NCBI RefSeq assembly: GCF_004799445.1 | Contig: NZ_SSNA01000013.1 | Span: 1-39,116, forward strand | DNA length: 39,116 nucleotides | From: Bradyrhizobium sp. | GTDB taxonomy: Bacteria; Pseudomonadota; Alphaproteobacteria; Rhizobiales; Xanthobacteraceae | Direction: 5' to 3' | Part shown: positions 7,981 to 15,900 of the stretch, piece by piece | How the letters are laid out: each line of letters opens with the position of its first letter | How positions within the stretch are numbered: the stretch's first letter is position 1 | Position numbers and translations under genes: made by a program | Notes under the pieces: model-generated | What the model was told of the DNA's origin: nothing | What the model saw: the letters and a program-made list of their open reading frames with translations, nothing else | Databases searched by the model: none

Positions 7981-8703
7981 ATGAATTGGCGTCACGGCGT
8001 TCTCCATGTCTCCGCGCTTGGCCTGGCCGCGGGGCTCGCGGCCGGCTCCGCTCACGCGCAAACGCGGGTCGGTGAAGCGGCGGTGATTCAGAATCAGGTC
8101 GTCCGCGTCACGGGATCGGCGAGCAGCCAGATCAATGTCGGCGACGGCCTGTTGCGCGATGAGGTCGTGCGCACCGGTCTCGACAGCGCGGCCCGGCTGG
8201 TGATGGCTGATAACACCAACCTGTCGCTCGGCCCCAATGCAACCCTCAAGCTCGACCGCACCGTCTTCGACGACGAGCACAGCTATCGCGACATCGCGAT
8301 CAGGTTGACGAGCGGCGCATTTCGTTTTGTCACCGGACAATCGGAAAAGGCGGCCTACAAAATCACGACTTCGATCGCGACCATCGGCGTGCGCGGCACC
8401 ATCTTCGATGTCCGGTCGCAGCGGAGCAATACCACCGTGGTGCTGCAGGAAGGCGCGGCGCGGGTTTGCGCCATCGGCGGTCAATGCACCGAGCTGACGC
8501 ACCCCGGCGACACCGCCGTCGTTACCTCCACGGGCGGCAAGGTCACGATCCGGAAGCTCGCCACCCCACCCTGGAGCTTCGCGGCGAACTGCGCGGCGGC
8601 GGCGGGGCTGTGCACCGTCACGCGATATGCCGATGCCACGCCTGCGGCAACGCCTTCGGTCGATGACGGCAGCGATCCCACAGGCATGCTGTGCGGGCGC
8701 TGA
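7981..8703 (+). CDS. Secreted FecR-domain protein
   Basis: A 240-residue protein with a signal peptide (cut after AHA, about residue 26) and a FecR domain at about 60-170: VRTGLDSAARLVMADNTNLSLGPNATLKL, then ITTSIATIGVRGTIFDV, the classic FecR core. Classical FecR proteins are inner-membrane regulators of iron-uptake sigma factors and carry a cytoplasmic anti-sigma segment; this one lacks it and has no FecI-type sigma gene beside it. It is therefore a free periplasmic FecR domain, perhaps binding surface glycans or a partner. Four Cys residues lie in the C-terminal part (VCAIGGQC, NCAAAAGLC). Its stop lies 2 bases ahead of the ATG of the beta-barrel gene, so the pair is translationally coupled. 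Confidence 0.85.
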   Translation: MNWRHGVLHVSALGLAAGLAAGSAHAQTRVGEAAVIQNQVVRVTGSASSQINVGDGLLRDEVVRTGLDSAARLVMADNTNLSLGPNATLKLDRTVFDDEHSYRDIAIRLTSGAFRFVTGQSEKAAYKITTSIATIGVRGTIFDVRSQRSNTTVVLQEGAARVCAIGGQCTELTHPGDTAVVTSTGGKVTIRKLATPPWSFAANCAAAAGLCTVTRYADATPAATPSVDDGSDPTGMLCGR

Positions 8704-8705
8704 CG

Positions 8706-9779
8706 ATGGCCGGATTGTCGCGGAACCTCGTCGCATCGGCCGCGCTGACCGCGGCGATCGCGCTCGTGCTGATCGCGGTGCAGACCGTTCCCGCGTTCGC
8801 CCAAAGCCCCTCGCCCTCACCGTCGCCTAGTCCATCGCCGAGCCCGTCGCCTTCGCCGACGCCAATCCCGTCGCCGTCGCCGACCGGCGCGAATTCCAGC
8901 GGCGGATCGATCAATGGCCTGGCCAACCAGCGCTTCAACCAGATGATCACCAATCGGGTCCTGGGCACGGTGCTGCTGGGCGTCAACGAACAGGTCAATT
9001 GTAGCGACTGCGTCAGCGCGTTCGGCTCGGCAGGGTCGTTTTCGGCCGGCATTCACGGCCGCAAGGAAATCACCCCGAATCTGTCGCTGCTGGCGGGCAT
9101 CGCCTACACCCAGTTCAGCGAGGGCGGATACAGCGTGACCAGCGCGCCGATCGGCGCATTCGCGCTGCGCTACGATTTCACCGACTGGGGATCGTCACGG
9201 CCGTTCTTCGACCTCGGCGCGATCCTGTCGCCGTTCGAGAAGGTGCGCTACAGCCGCGGCTACGTGACGAGCCTCGGCGCGACTTCGCTGGACAGTTCGA
9301 CCAACAGCAGCGATTACGGGATCTACGGAAGGGCGGGCTGGATCAGCCGGCTCTCGCCGCGCGACGAGGTCGCAGCATCGGTCGAGGTCTGGCAGTTGTG
9401 GCAGCGGGTCAACGGTTACAGCGACCCTGCGGCGGCCTTCGATCCCTTCAACGCCATGATCGCCACCGGCACCGATCGAACCAACCTGGTCAAGGCCGGC
9501 GGACAGTGGACCCATCTGTTCGGCAGCAGCGTCGAAGCCAACATCAACGGCGGCTTCGTGCAGTCGTTTGCGAACCATTCCGGCATTGTTGCCACCGTCA
9601 CCGGCGACGGCCTCGTGGTGCCGACGATCGGAAACCAGAGCTGGTTCGAATATGGCGGCCGCCTCGGGTTCCGCATCACCCAGGGCTGGGCCGCCGACCT
9701 CTTCGTCAACGGCACGCTGGGACCGCAACCGGTCGGCAACACCGTGCACGGCGGCGTCGGGCTGCGGTTCAACTACTAG
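8706..9779 (+). CDS. Outer-membrane beta-barrel (autotransporter-type) with Pro-Ser linker
   Basis: About 357 residues. A signal peptide ends at AFAQ, then comes a run of Pro-Ser pairs (about 28 residues) and a barrel of roughly 270 residues made of alternating beta strands (GIAYTQFSEGGYSV, FALRYDFTDW, YGIYGRAGWISRLS, VEVWQLWQRV), ending in the aromatic GLRFNY typical of outer-membrane barrels recognised by BamA. I prefer the ATG at 8706, 2 bases after the FecR gene's stop; a GTG at 8691 would overlap it by 13 bases. The barrel resembles autotransporter C-terminal domains, but no large passenger precedes it; the Pro-Ser stretch may span the periplasm or peptidoglycan. Function is unknown; coupling with the FecR-domain gene suggests they work together. 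Confidence 0.8.
   Translation: MAGLSRNLVASAALTAAIALVLIAVQTVPAFAQSPSPSPSPSPSPSPSPSPTPIPSPSPTGANSSGGSINGLANQRFNQMITNRVLGTVLLGVNEQVNCSDCVSAFGSAGSFSAGIHGRKEITPNLSLLAGIAYTQFSEGGYSVTSAPIGAFALRYDFTDWGSSRPFFDLGAILSPFEKVRYSRGYVTSLGATSLDSSTNSSDYGIYGRAGWISRLSPRDEVAASVEVWQLWQRVNGYSDPAAAFDPFNAMIATGTDRTNLVKAGGQWTHLFGSSVEANINGGFVQSFANHSGIVATVTGDGLVVPTIGNQSWFEYGGRLGFRITQGWAADLFVNGTLGPQPVGNTVHGGVGLRFNY
8805..8882 (+). repeat. Pro-Ser coding tandem repeat
   Basis: Thirteen or so 6-base units coding Ser-Pro (TCGCCN/AGCCCN variants), with a TPIP interruption near the end. It encodes the linker between signal peptide and barrel. Codon variation between units shows it is not a recent slippage product, although length change by slippage would be expected. 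Confidence 0.85.
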
Positions 9780-9804
9780 GCCATCCCGTGAAGATTATTC
9801 GCGA

Positions 9805-10170
9805 TCAGCCGGCATAGGCCTTGTCGCGATCGGGATCGCTCAGGTAACGGCTTAGCGCCGTCGGCACAACCTGCCAGGACAGCCCGAATTTGTCCTTGAG
9901 CCATCCGCATCTGGATTCCTCGCCGCCGTCGGCGATCAGTTTGTTCCAGAAGTAGTCCACCTCTTGCTGGCTCTCGACGCTGATAAAGAAGGAGATCGCC
10001 TCGTTGAACTTGAACTTCGGACCGCCATTGAGGGCGTTGAACCTCTGCCCCTCGAGCTCGAAGGTCGCCATGAAGTCGTTGACGGTTTCGACCCTGGCAT
10101 TGGGAAATACCGATTTGTAGAAGGCGACAGCCTCGGGGACGTTGTTATCGAACCAGAGGAACGGTGTGAT
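9805..10170 (-). pseudogene. VOC/PhnB-like (glyoxalase superfamily) protein without a start codon
   Basis: The reading frame from about 10170 to the stop at 9805 encodes a complete-looking PhnB-like domain: it begins ITPFLWFDNNVPEAVAFYKSVF, the usual opening of the family, continues through FNALNGGPKFKFNEAISFFI and ends with WLKDKFGLSWQVVPTALSRYL. PhnB-like proteins are small VOC-fold proteins of mostly unknown activity. In frame upstream there is no ATG, GTG or TTG before a stop at about 10303-10305; the only in-frame ATG (10071) would remove the first third of the fold. A GTG at 10214 is in another frame and would need a one-base shift. Either the 5' end has decayed or the start is non-canonical. 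The region just upstream is full of hairpins. Confidence 0.65.
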
Positions 10171-10280
10171 CGAAGTCGTTTGGGTGGACTGGCCCGAAGG
10201 ACGAACGGGGGCACGGCAATCCGACAGGGGTCCGATTATTTTTCGGCCGATTTCTTGATACCCGGTCCAGCTCCTCCGCG

Positions 10281-10425
10281 CCCGCTTCGCGGGTATCGCG
10301 ACTCAGGGTTCAATCACGTCGGAAGCGATACATGGGCGGCGCTCGTGCAACGAGCGAACCGGGAATCCGTAAGGATTCACCGGTCTATAATTGCACCTCC
10401 GGCCTGATCGTTCGGACCAGGCCGG
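10281..10425. repeat. Cluster of four short inverted repeats
   Basis: Within 145 non-coding bases: CCCGC-TTC-GCGGG (10281-10293), GCTCG-TGCAA-CGAGC (10341-10355), GAATCC-GTAA-GGATTC (10363-10378) and an 11-base-pair stem 10399-10425 with one wobble. The last lies just beyond the end of the minus-strand hydrolase gene and could end its transcript. No gene is supported here. Confidence 0.6.
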
Positions 10426-10445
10426 AATGCCGAAAAGTCAGGCTC

Positions 10446-11471
10446 TCAGGTCACCAGCGGCGCCGGCATGGTGAGGAACGCGTTGGCCGCGTGCCAGAAC
10501 AATTGCCGGTTGGTGGCAATGGTCAGCGAATGGGCGGTACCGGGAAGGATGACGAGTTGCCGGTCACCATTGGGGAGCAGATTGTAGAACTCCTCAAGGT
10601 CAGCAACGGTAGCGTTGCCGTCATACTGACCGCTGATCAGCAGCACCGGCGCAAGCACCTTCTGCGGAAACACCACCGGCATATTGGCTGTCATATCGAG
10701 GTAGGTGCCGGTGGGAATCTGGTCGCCGAATTGCATCTCCGCATCCGCGAGCGCTTCGACGGCGGCAAGATCGCTGGTGCCGGGTTTATCGCGGGTCGCA
10801 ATCGATCGAATCATCTCGCGGTCGCGCTTGCGCATGTTGTGGGTGCGGTAATAATCGACCTGCTCGGCGCGCTTGGCCAGTGTCGGCGATCCATCGCCCT
10901 TGTAGGTGAACGCGGCCAGCACCAGACGGTCGACGCGATCGGGCGCGGCCATGGCATAGGCGCCGGCGCGAAGCGCGCCGGAGGACTCGCCGAGGAAATG
11001 GTATTTCTGCCGGCCGGTCTCGCGGGCGACGAGTTCCATCGCCACCTTCAAATCCTCGACGCCGCTCTTGACGTCGGAGTTGCCGGAGGTGCGCCCCGAT
11101 TTTCCGTAATTCTCGTGATCCATGGTCCAGACGTCAAACCCATAGCGCGCGAACGCATTCATCACGGAATATTCGCCGTGGCCCGGCACATTGAGATCGA
11201 ACGCCCGCGACGTGACCGAGGAGCCGTGAACCAGGAACAGGACCGGCCGCGATGGCTCGCCGGCCTTGGGCGCGCCGACCCGCTTGCGAAACATCCACAA
11301 CGGCACGTCGCCCTTCTTGGTCCAGTATTCGCTGCTCCAGATCTCGCCGCCTTCCGTTGCCGCGCCGGCGTTTTGCGCAGGCAGCGCAGCGGAGATACCC
11401 CCGGCAACGAGGCCCAGGCCCGCGCCCTTGATGACGGCGCGCCGCCCCAGCGATTGGTTGAGTTCTTTCAC
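10446..11471 (-). CDS. Tat-exported alpha/beta hydrolase
   Basis: A 341-residue serine hydrolase. The N-terminus has a twin-arginine signal (LGRRAVIKGAGLGLVAGG), cut near NAGA at about residue 37, so the folded enzyme would be exported to the periplasm. The alpha/beta hydrolase core shows the oxyanion HG (VHG, 81-83), the nucleophile elbow GESSG with Ser163, a strand ending in GQYDG that carries the acid, and the catalytic His in LPGTAHSL. The start is a GTG at 11469-11471 with AGAGGA about 4 bases upstream. Substrate is unknown. It is a single gene; an 11-bp hairpin follows it. Confidence 0.88.
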   Translation of the reverse strand: MKELNQSLGRRAVIKGAGLGLVAGGISAALPAQNAGAATEGGEIWSSEYWTKKGDVPLWMFRKRVGAPKAGEPSRPVLFLVHGSSVTSRAFDLNVPGHGEYSVMNAFARYGFDVWTMDHENYGKSGRTSGNSDVKSGVEDLKVAMELVARETGRQKYHFLGESSGALRAGAYAMAAPDRVDRLVLAAFTYKGDGSPTLAKRAEQVDYYRTHNMRKRDREMIRSIATRDKPGTSDLAAVEALADAEMQFGDQIPTGTYLDMTANMPVVFPQKVLAPVLLISGQYDGNATVADLEEFYNLLPNGDRQLVILPGTAHSLTIATNRQLFWHAANAFLTMPAPLVT

Positions 11472-11654
11472 GTTTCCTCTCCGATCACAGGTTCTTGATC
11501 TTGTGGATTTCTTTGCGGCACTGCAGCGCTGCTTCGGTTCGAAGTCTCACGCTTTATTGGAAGTCCCAAGAGCGGGTCAATGTAGCAGACAGCCCCTTCA
11601 CCCGGAAGCCACCCTGCGTTGCAGGGCGGGGCCGCAGGATCGCATGCGCCGGAG

Positions 11655-12191
11655 CTACCTCGTCTCCGCCGGATCGCGGTGCACCGGATCGACCCACAGC
11701 ACGGTTTCCGGCTTCTCGACCGGCTCGATGTCCAGATTGATCGCGACCGCCTGGCCGTCGCTGCGCACCAGCACGCATTCCAGGACTTCGTCGCGGCTGG
11801 CGTTGATTTCCTGATGCGGCACATAGGGCGGAATGAAGATGAAGTCGCCGGGACCCGCCTCCGCGGTGAATTGCAGATGCTCGCCCCAGCGCATCCGCGC
11901 CTTGCCCTTGACGACGTAGATGATGCTCTCGAGATGGCCGTGATGATGCGCGCCGGTCTTGGCGTCGGGCTTGATGGTCACGGTGCCGGCCCACAATTTC
12001 TGCGCGCCGACCCGGGCGAAATTGATCGCCGCCTTGCGGTCCATGCCCGCGGTCGAGGGCACGTTGGGATCGAGCTGGTCGCCGGGGATCACGCGGACGC
12101 CATCGTGCTTCCAGCGCTCGGCGTCGCCGTGATCATGCGAATGATCAGCATGGGAATGATCGGAATGGGTATGATCGTGAGGGTTCGTCAT
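11655..12191 (-). CDS. Cupin protein with His-rich N-terminus
   Basis: A 178-residue single-domain cupin. The cupin motif 1 is [15 protein letters not shown] (His82, His84, Glu88 as metal ligands) and motif 2 is [16 protein letters not shown] (His126), so the metal site is complete. Ahead of it, residues 5-22 are a run of Asp-His, Ser-His and Thr-His units with nine histidines in 18 residues, an added metal-binding tail. Such tails act as metal stores or chaperone segments in other proteins; here the role is inference. The reaction is not known; single-domain cupins of this sort include isomerases, dioxygenases and sensors. It is alone, divergent from CsbD. Confidence 0.88.
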   Translation of the reverse strand: MTNPHDHTHSDHSHADHSHDHGDAERWKHDGVRVIPGDQLDPNVPSTAGMDRKAAINFARVGAQKLWAGTVTIKPDAKTGAHHHGHLESIIYVVKGKARMRWGEHLQFTAEAGPGDFIFIPPYVPHQEINASRDEVLECVLVRSDGQAVAINLDIEPVEKPETVLWVDPVHRDPAETR

Positions 12192-12317
12192 GACGCTGCT
12201 TTCCAGTTTATCTTGCCGCGAACGCTACAGAAAACCGCGGTCACAGACCAGACGACAGGGGAACATTTGATCCGCCCGGGACTTATCCCTGCTCAACGAC
12301 TTGGCAAGGAGAGTTTC

Positions 12318-12533
12318 ATGGGTAGCACCGCAGACAAGGTTAAAGGCACCACCAACGAAGCCATTGGCAAGGCCAAGCAAGGCGTCGGTGAAGCCGTTGG
12401 TTCCGACAGATTGCAGGGCGAAGGCGCCGTTCAGGAAATCAAGGGCAAGGGCCAGAAGGCCGTCGGCGACGCCAAGGAAGCCACCAAGGATGCCGTCAAC
12501 AAGGCGGCCGCCGCGGCCAACAAGAATCTCTGA
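12318..12533 (+). CDS. CsbD-family stress protein
   Basis: A 71-residue, highly hydrophilic, Lys/Ala/Gly-rich protein with the CsbD pattern ([21 protein letters not shown], then [26 protein letters not shown]). Members are induced by general stress or phosphate stress in many bacteria, with unknown molecular role. The start is the ATG at 12318 with AAGGAGAG 8 bases upstream; a much longer open frame reaching back to 11619 is an artefact of the antisense cupin gene. A GGAAC (12260-12264) lies upstream, but the expected CGTT is replaced by ACTT, so an EcfG promoter is only a weak possibility. It is followed by a strong terminator. Confidence 0.92.
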   Translation: MGSTADKVKGTTNEAIGKAKQGVGEAVGSDRLQGEGAVQEIKGKGQKAVGDAKEATKDAVNKAAAAANKNL

Positions 12534-12573
12534 TTGGCGCACGCCGAGGACAAATCGAGTCAAAGACAAATCG

Positions 12574-12603
12574 AAAGACCGGTCCGTTGGACCGGTCTTT
12601 TTT
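12574..12603 (+). terminator. Rho-independent terminator after CsbD gene
   Basis: A perfect 12-base-pair stem (AAAGACCGGTCC, loop GTT, GGACCGGTCTTT) runs straight into more T residues, giving a six-T run. It lies 40 bases after the CsbD stop and ends just before the convergent FKBP gene. Confidence 0.93.
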
Positions 12604-12615
12604 CTTGGGCAAAAA

Positions 12616-13080
12616 TTAACCCTTCACGTCGAGCAATTCGACGTCGAACATCAGCGTTGCGTTCGGCGGAATAACGCCGCCGGCGCCGCGGGCGCCGTAG
12701 CCCAGCGCGGGCGGAATGATCAAGGTGCGCTTGCCGCCGACCTTCATGGTGGCGACGCCTTCGTCCCAGCCGCCGATCACCTTGCGTTGTCCGATCGGAA
12801 ATTCGAACGGCTCGTTGCGGTCGACCGAGCTGTCGAATTTCTTGCCCTTCTTGCCGTCCTCGTAAAGCCAGCCGGTATAATGCATCACGCAGATCTGGCC
12901 GGGCTTGGGCGAAGCGCCGGTGCCGACCTGGCTATCGATAATCTGCAAGCCTGAAGCTGTGGTCATGGTTTTTCCTGCGGTCTGGGCCGTTGCTGTGGTT
13001 GATGCTGTGAAGAGAAAGACGCCAGCCATGGCGATGGCAAAGGCGATCGAGAGACTTCGAAACTGCAAGCGTCGCATCAT
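12616..13080 (-). CDS. Exported FKBP-type peptidyl-prolyl isomerase
   Basis: About 154 residues: a signal peptide (FAIAMAGVFLFTAS, cut near TATAQ) and one FKBP domain at about 45-153 with the usual VMHYTGWL, KFDSSVDRNEPFEFPIG, VIGGWDEGV, IPPALGYG and IPPNATLMFDVELLDV. It should speed cis-trans proline isomerisation of proteins folding in the periplasm. I place the start at the ATG at 13080, which has AAGGAG 5 bases upstream; the reading frame extends further to 13125 but would overlap the preceding gene. It follows the gamma-glutamyltransferase gene by 41 bases on the same strand and may be co-transcribed. Confidence 0.93.
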   Translation of the reverse strand: MMRRLQFRSLSIAFAIAMAGVFLFTASTTATAQTAGKTMTTASGLQIIDSQVGTGASPKPGQICVMHYTGWLYEDGKKGKKFDSSVDRNEPFEFPIGQRKVIGGWDEGVATMKVGGKRTLIIPPALGYGARGAGGVIPPNATLMFDVELLDVKG

Positions 13081-13121
13081 TCGGCTCCTTGTAGCAAAGG
13101 GAGAGGTGGCAGACGGTTCGC

Positions 13122-14705
13122 TCAATATCCGAGCGCGCAGCCGTCCTTGCGCGGATCGGAACCGCCGGTCAACGTGCCCTTGTCCCAGTCGATCCAGATC
13201 GCCTGCCCGCCGCCGAGCGGCGGGATCACGCTGGTGGTCTGATGTCCAAGCTTCCTGAGTCCCTCGACGATTTCGGCAGGCACGCCGTCTTCAAGCTGAT
13301 AGACATTTTCATAATGCAGACCGCGCGGCATATCGATCGCTTCCTGCACGTCGCAGCCATAGTCGAGCATATTGGTCAGCACATGAACCTGCCCGACCGG
13401 CTGGTACTGCCCGCCCATCACGCCGTACGGCATCACCGCGCGGCCGTTTCTGGTGGCCAGCGCGGGAATGATGGTGTGCAGCGGCCGCTTGCCCGGCGCG
13501 ATGCAGTTGGGATGGCCGGGCTGAATGCGGAAACCGGCGCCGCGATTCTGCAGGAGAACGCCGGTCTTGTTCGAGACGATCGCCGAACCGAAGGAGTGCG
13601 CGATCGAATTGATGAACGAGCAGACGTTGCGATCCTTGTCCACCACCGTGATGTAAACCGTCGAAGGATTCATCGGCGGCGACACTTTCGGCAAATCGAG
13701 CACCCGGTCCATGCGGATCCTGGGGGCATATTCGTCGGCGAATTCCTTCAATATCCCGGCCACGTCGACATCGACAAAGGCGGGATCGCCGATACGCTGC
13801 TCGCGCATCATATAGGCGACCCGCGCGGCCTCGGCTTCGAGATGGAACCGCTCGACGCTGATCGCCGGGAATTTCGCGAGATCGAAACGCGACAGGATGT
13901 TCAGCATCACCAGCATGGTGATGCCCGGCCCGTTCGGCGGGCACTGCCAGACGTCGAGGCCCTTGTACATGGTGCCGATCGGCGCCGTGGTTTCGGTGCT
14001 GTGGCGCGCGAAGTCGTCCGCGGTGTGCAGGCCGCCGATGCCGCGCAAGGTCTCGACCATGTCGTCGGCGATCGCGCCCTTGTAGAACGCGTCGCGGCCG
14101 CCCTTGGCGATCGCCCGCAGCGTCTGCCCGAGTTCAGGCTGCCTGATGACGTCGCCGGCCACCGCCGGCTTGCCGCGCGGCAGCAGATAGCGCTCGGTGT
14201 TGGTGCCCTTTTTCAGTTTTTCGAAACCATTCTTCCAGTCGAACGCGATACGGGGCGCGACGATATAGCCATCCTCGGCGGCCTTGATCGCGGGCTGCAG
14301 CAGGGTATCGAGCCCAAGCTTGCCGTGGTCGCGCAGAATGGTGGCCCAGGCATCGACCGCGCCGGGGATGCTGACGGCGTGCGCCGAGGTCAGCGGGATC
14401 GCGTGCATGTTGCGCTCGAGGTACCATTCGGCCTTCGCGGCCATCGGCGCGCGGCCGGAGCCGTTATAGGCAACGATCTTGCCCTCGCCCTTGGGCTGGA
14501 TCAGCGCGAAGCAATCGCCGCCGATCCCGGTGGATTGCGGCTCGATCACGCCGAGCAGCGCGCACGCCGCTACCGCGCCGTCCGCGGCGGTCCCGCCGGC
14601 ACGCAGCACCTCGATTGCCGTCAGCGCCGCCAGCGGATGCGACGTCGCCACCATGGCGTTCTGGGCGTGGACCGTCGACCGACCGGCGAGATGGAAATTC
14701 CTCAT
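13122..14705 (-). CDS. Gamma-glutamyltransferase family protein (YwrD-like)
   Basis: A 527-residue Ntn-hydrolase precursor expected to cut itself into large and small subunits and to act on gamma-glutamyl peptides such as glutathione. The N-terminal ATSHPLAALTAIEVLRAGGTAADGAVAA and IGGDCFALI regions are typical. The processing/catalytic Thr is Thr349 in NPSTVYITVVDKDRN; the second Thr of the classic TTHY is replaced by Val, as in YwrD-type relatives. The glycine-rich GVMGGQYQPVGQ loop and the C-terminal GGSDPRKDG are present. No signal peptide is seen, so a cytoplasmic enzyme is likely, unlike E. coli Ggt. A 534-codon antisense frame over it is a shadow. Confidence 0.92.
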   Translation of the reverse strand: MRNFHLAGRSTVHAQNAMVATSHPLAALTAIEVLRAGGTAADGAVAACALLGVIEPQSTGIGGDCFALIQPKGEGKIVAYNGSGRAPMAAKAEWYLERNMHAIPLTSAHAVSIPGAVDAWATILRDHGKLGLDTLLQPAIKAAEDGYIVAPRIAFDWKNGFEKLKKGTNTERYLLPRGKPAVAGDVIRQPELGQTLRAIAKGGRDAFYKGAIADDMVETLRGIGGLHTADDFARHSTETTAPIGTMYKGLDVWQCPPNGPGITMLVMLNILSRFDLAKFPAISVERFHLEAEAARVAYMMREQRIGDPAFVDVDVAGILKEFADEYAPRIRMDRVLDLPKVSPPMNPSTVYITVVDKDRNVCSFINSIAHSFGSAIVSNKTGVLLQNRGAGFRIQPGHPNCIAPGKRPLHTIIPALATRNGRAVMPYGVMGGQYQPVGQVHVLTNMLDYGCDVQEAIDMPRGLHYENVYQLEDGVPAEIVEGLRKLGHQTTSVIPPLGGGQAIWIDWDKGTLTGGSDPRKDGCALGY

Positions 14706-14900
14706 GCCAAATTGCTCACTTTGTCGCTGTTCTCTTGGATTTTACGTTCTCTTGGATTTTCCTCGGCCGATATCCGGCGCAGGCTTGCCGGGGGTTACTT
14801 GGCACATTCAGCCGGTGCTGGGCAATGCTTGGGATGCATAGCTTGATATCAGACCAGTCCCGGCCTTTCCCCTGCGCCGCCCCCCTGATAGACCACCGAC

Positions 14901-15653
14901 ATGCCCTGCAAGGTCGCCGCCTTCTATCAATTCGCCGCGCTGCCGGATTTTCGCGAGCTGCGCGACCCGCTGCGGGCGCTTTGCGCCGGGCTCGGGCTCA
15001 AGGGCAGCGTGTTGCTGGCCCATGAAGGCATCAACGGCACGCTGGCGGGAAGTGCTGCGGCGGTCGGCGAACTGGTCAATGCGTTGGGCAACGGCGAGCT
15101 GTTCGGCGGCAGGCTCGACCATCTCGAACTGAAATTCTCGACCGCCTCGGCGATGCCGTTTCAGCGCCTGAAGGTCCGGCTGAAAAAGGAGATTGTAACC
15201 CTCGGCGACCGTGAAACCGACCCGACGCGGCAGGTCGGCATCTATGTCGACCCCGCCGACTGGAACGAATTGATCGCAGCACCGGATACGCTCCTGATCG
15301 ACACCCGCAATGCATTCGAGGTGGCGATGGGCACGTTCGAAGGCGCCGTCGATCCCGGGATCAGGAGTTTTGGGCAATTCAAGGCTTTTGCCGCTCGCCA
15401 TCTCGATCCCGGGAAGCATCGCAAGGTCGCGATGTTCTGCACCGGCGGGATCCGCTGCGAAAAGGCCTCCAGCTATCTGCTGTCGCGCGGCTTTGCCGAG
15501 GTCTATCACCTCAAGGGCGGCATTCTGAAATATCTGGAAGGCACACCGCAATCGCAGAGCCGATGGCGCGGCGAATGCTTTGTCTTCGACGAACCCGTCG
15601 CGCTCGGCCACGGCTTGCGGGAGCGCGGAAGGGGGCCCGATTGCGATGAGTGA
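14901..15653 (+). CDS. trhO: tRNA uridine-34 hydroxylase TrhO (rhodanese-like)
   Basis: A 250-residue TrhO/YceA family protein, which in E. coli makes 5-hydroxyuridine at the wobble base of certain tRNAs using oxygen. The N-terminal acylphosphatase-like part contains GSVLLAHEGINGTLAG, and the rhodanese domain follows with LLIDTRNAFEV and the active loop CTGGIRCEKAS (Cys180). The end is shorter than in E. coli YceA (about 350), which is normal for alphaproteobacteria. The ATG at 14901 follows a 195-base gap from the divergent gamma-glutamyltransferase gene. Its last 8 bases overlap slyX. Confidence 0.93.
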   Translation: MPCKVAAFYQFAALPDFRELRDPLRALCAGLGLKGSVLLAHEGINGTLAGSAAAVGELVNALGNGELFGGRLDHLELKFSTASAMPFQRLKVRLKKEIVTLGDRETDPTRQVGIYVDPADWNELIAAPDTLLIDTRNAFEVAMGTFEGAVDPGIRSFGQFKAFAARHLDPGKHRKVAMFCTGGIRCEKASSYLLSRGFAEVYHLKGGILKYLEGTPQSQSRWRGECFVFDEPVALGHGLRERGRGPDCDE

Positions 15654-15861
15654 CATCAAGACGCTCAGCGACCGCATCGATACGCTGGAGACCCGGCTGA
15701 TGTTTCAGGATGAAGCCATCGAGACGCTGAACAAGACCATCACCGAGCAATGGCTCAAGATCGACGCGCTGACGCGCCAGCTCGTCAATCTGAACGAGCG
15801 CCTGCAGGAGGCCGAGACGCAAGTGCCGGGCGCCGCGAACGAACCGCCGCCGCATTACTGA
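15646..15861 (+). CDS. slyX: SlyX-family small coiled-coil protein
   Basis: A 71-residue protein of the SlyX family: a single heptad-rich helix (LSDRIDTLETRLMFQDEAIETLN, then ITEQWLKIDALTRQLVNLNERLQ) and the conserved tail ending EPPPHY. The function is unknown in all species. The start ATG sits inside the end of trhO, with an ATGAGTGA overlap of 8 bases, so translation is coupled. A longer in-frame start at 15580 would add 22 residues with no family match and is rejected. Confidence 0.93.
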   Translation: MSDIKTLSDRIDTLETRLMFQDEAIETLNKTITEQWLKIDALTRQLVNLNERLQEAETQVPGAANEPPPHY

Positions 15862-15900
15862 GGTCGCGACGTCGAACCGGACCCGCGCTTTTCCTGCTCG

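Noticed and set aside
12260..12284. EcfG promoter for CsbD
   Set aside because: GGAAC is present but the -10 element reads ACTT at spacing 16; too far from CGTT to claim.
11619..12317. Long N-terminal extension of the CsbD frame
   Set aside because: This part is antisense to the cupin gene; the CsbD family begins at the ATG at 12318 with its own ribosome site.
13242..14846. 534-codon open frame antisense to the gamma-glutamyltransferase
   Set aside because: It mirrors third-position GC bias of the real gene; Arg/His/Gly-rich with no domain, and the sense strand is a complete family member.
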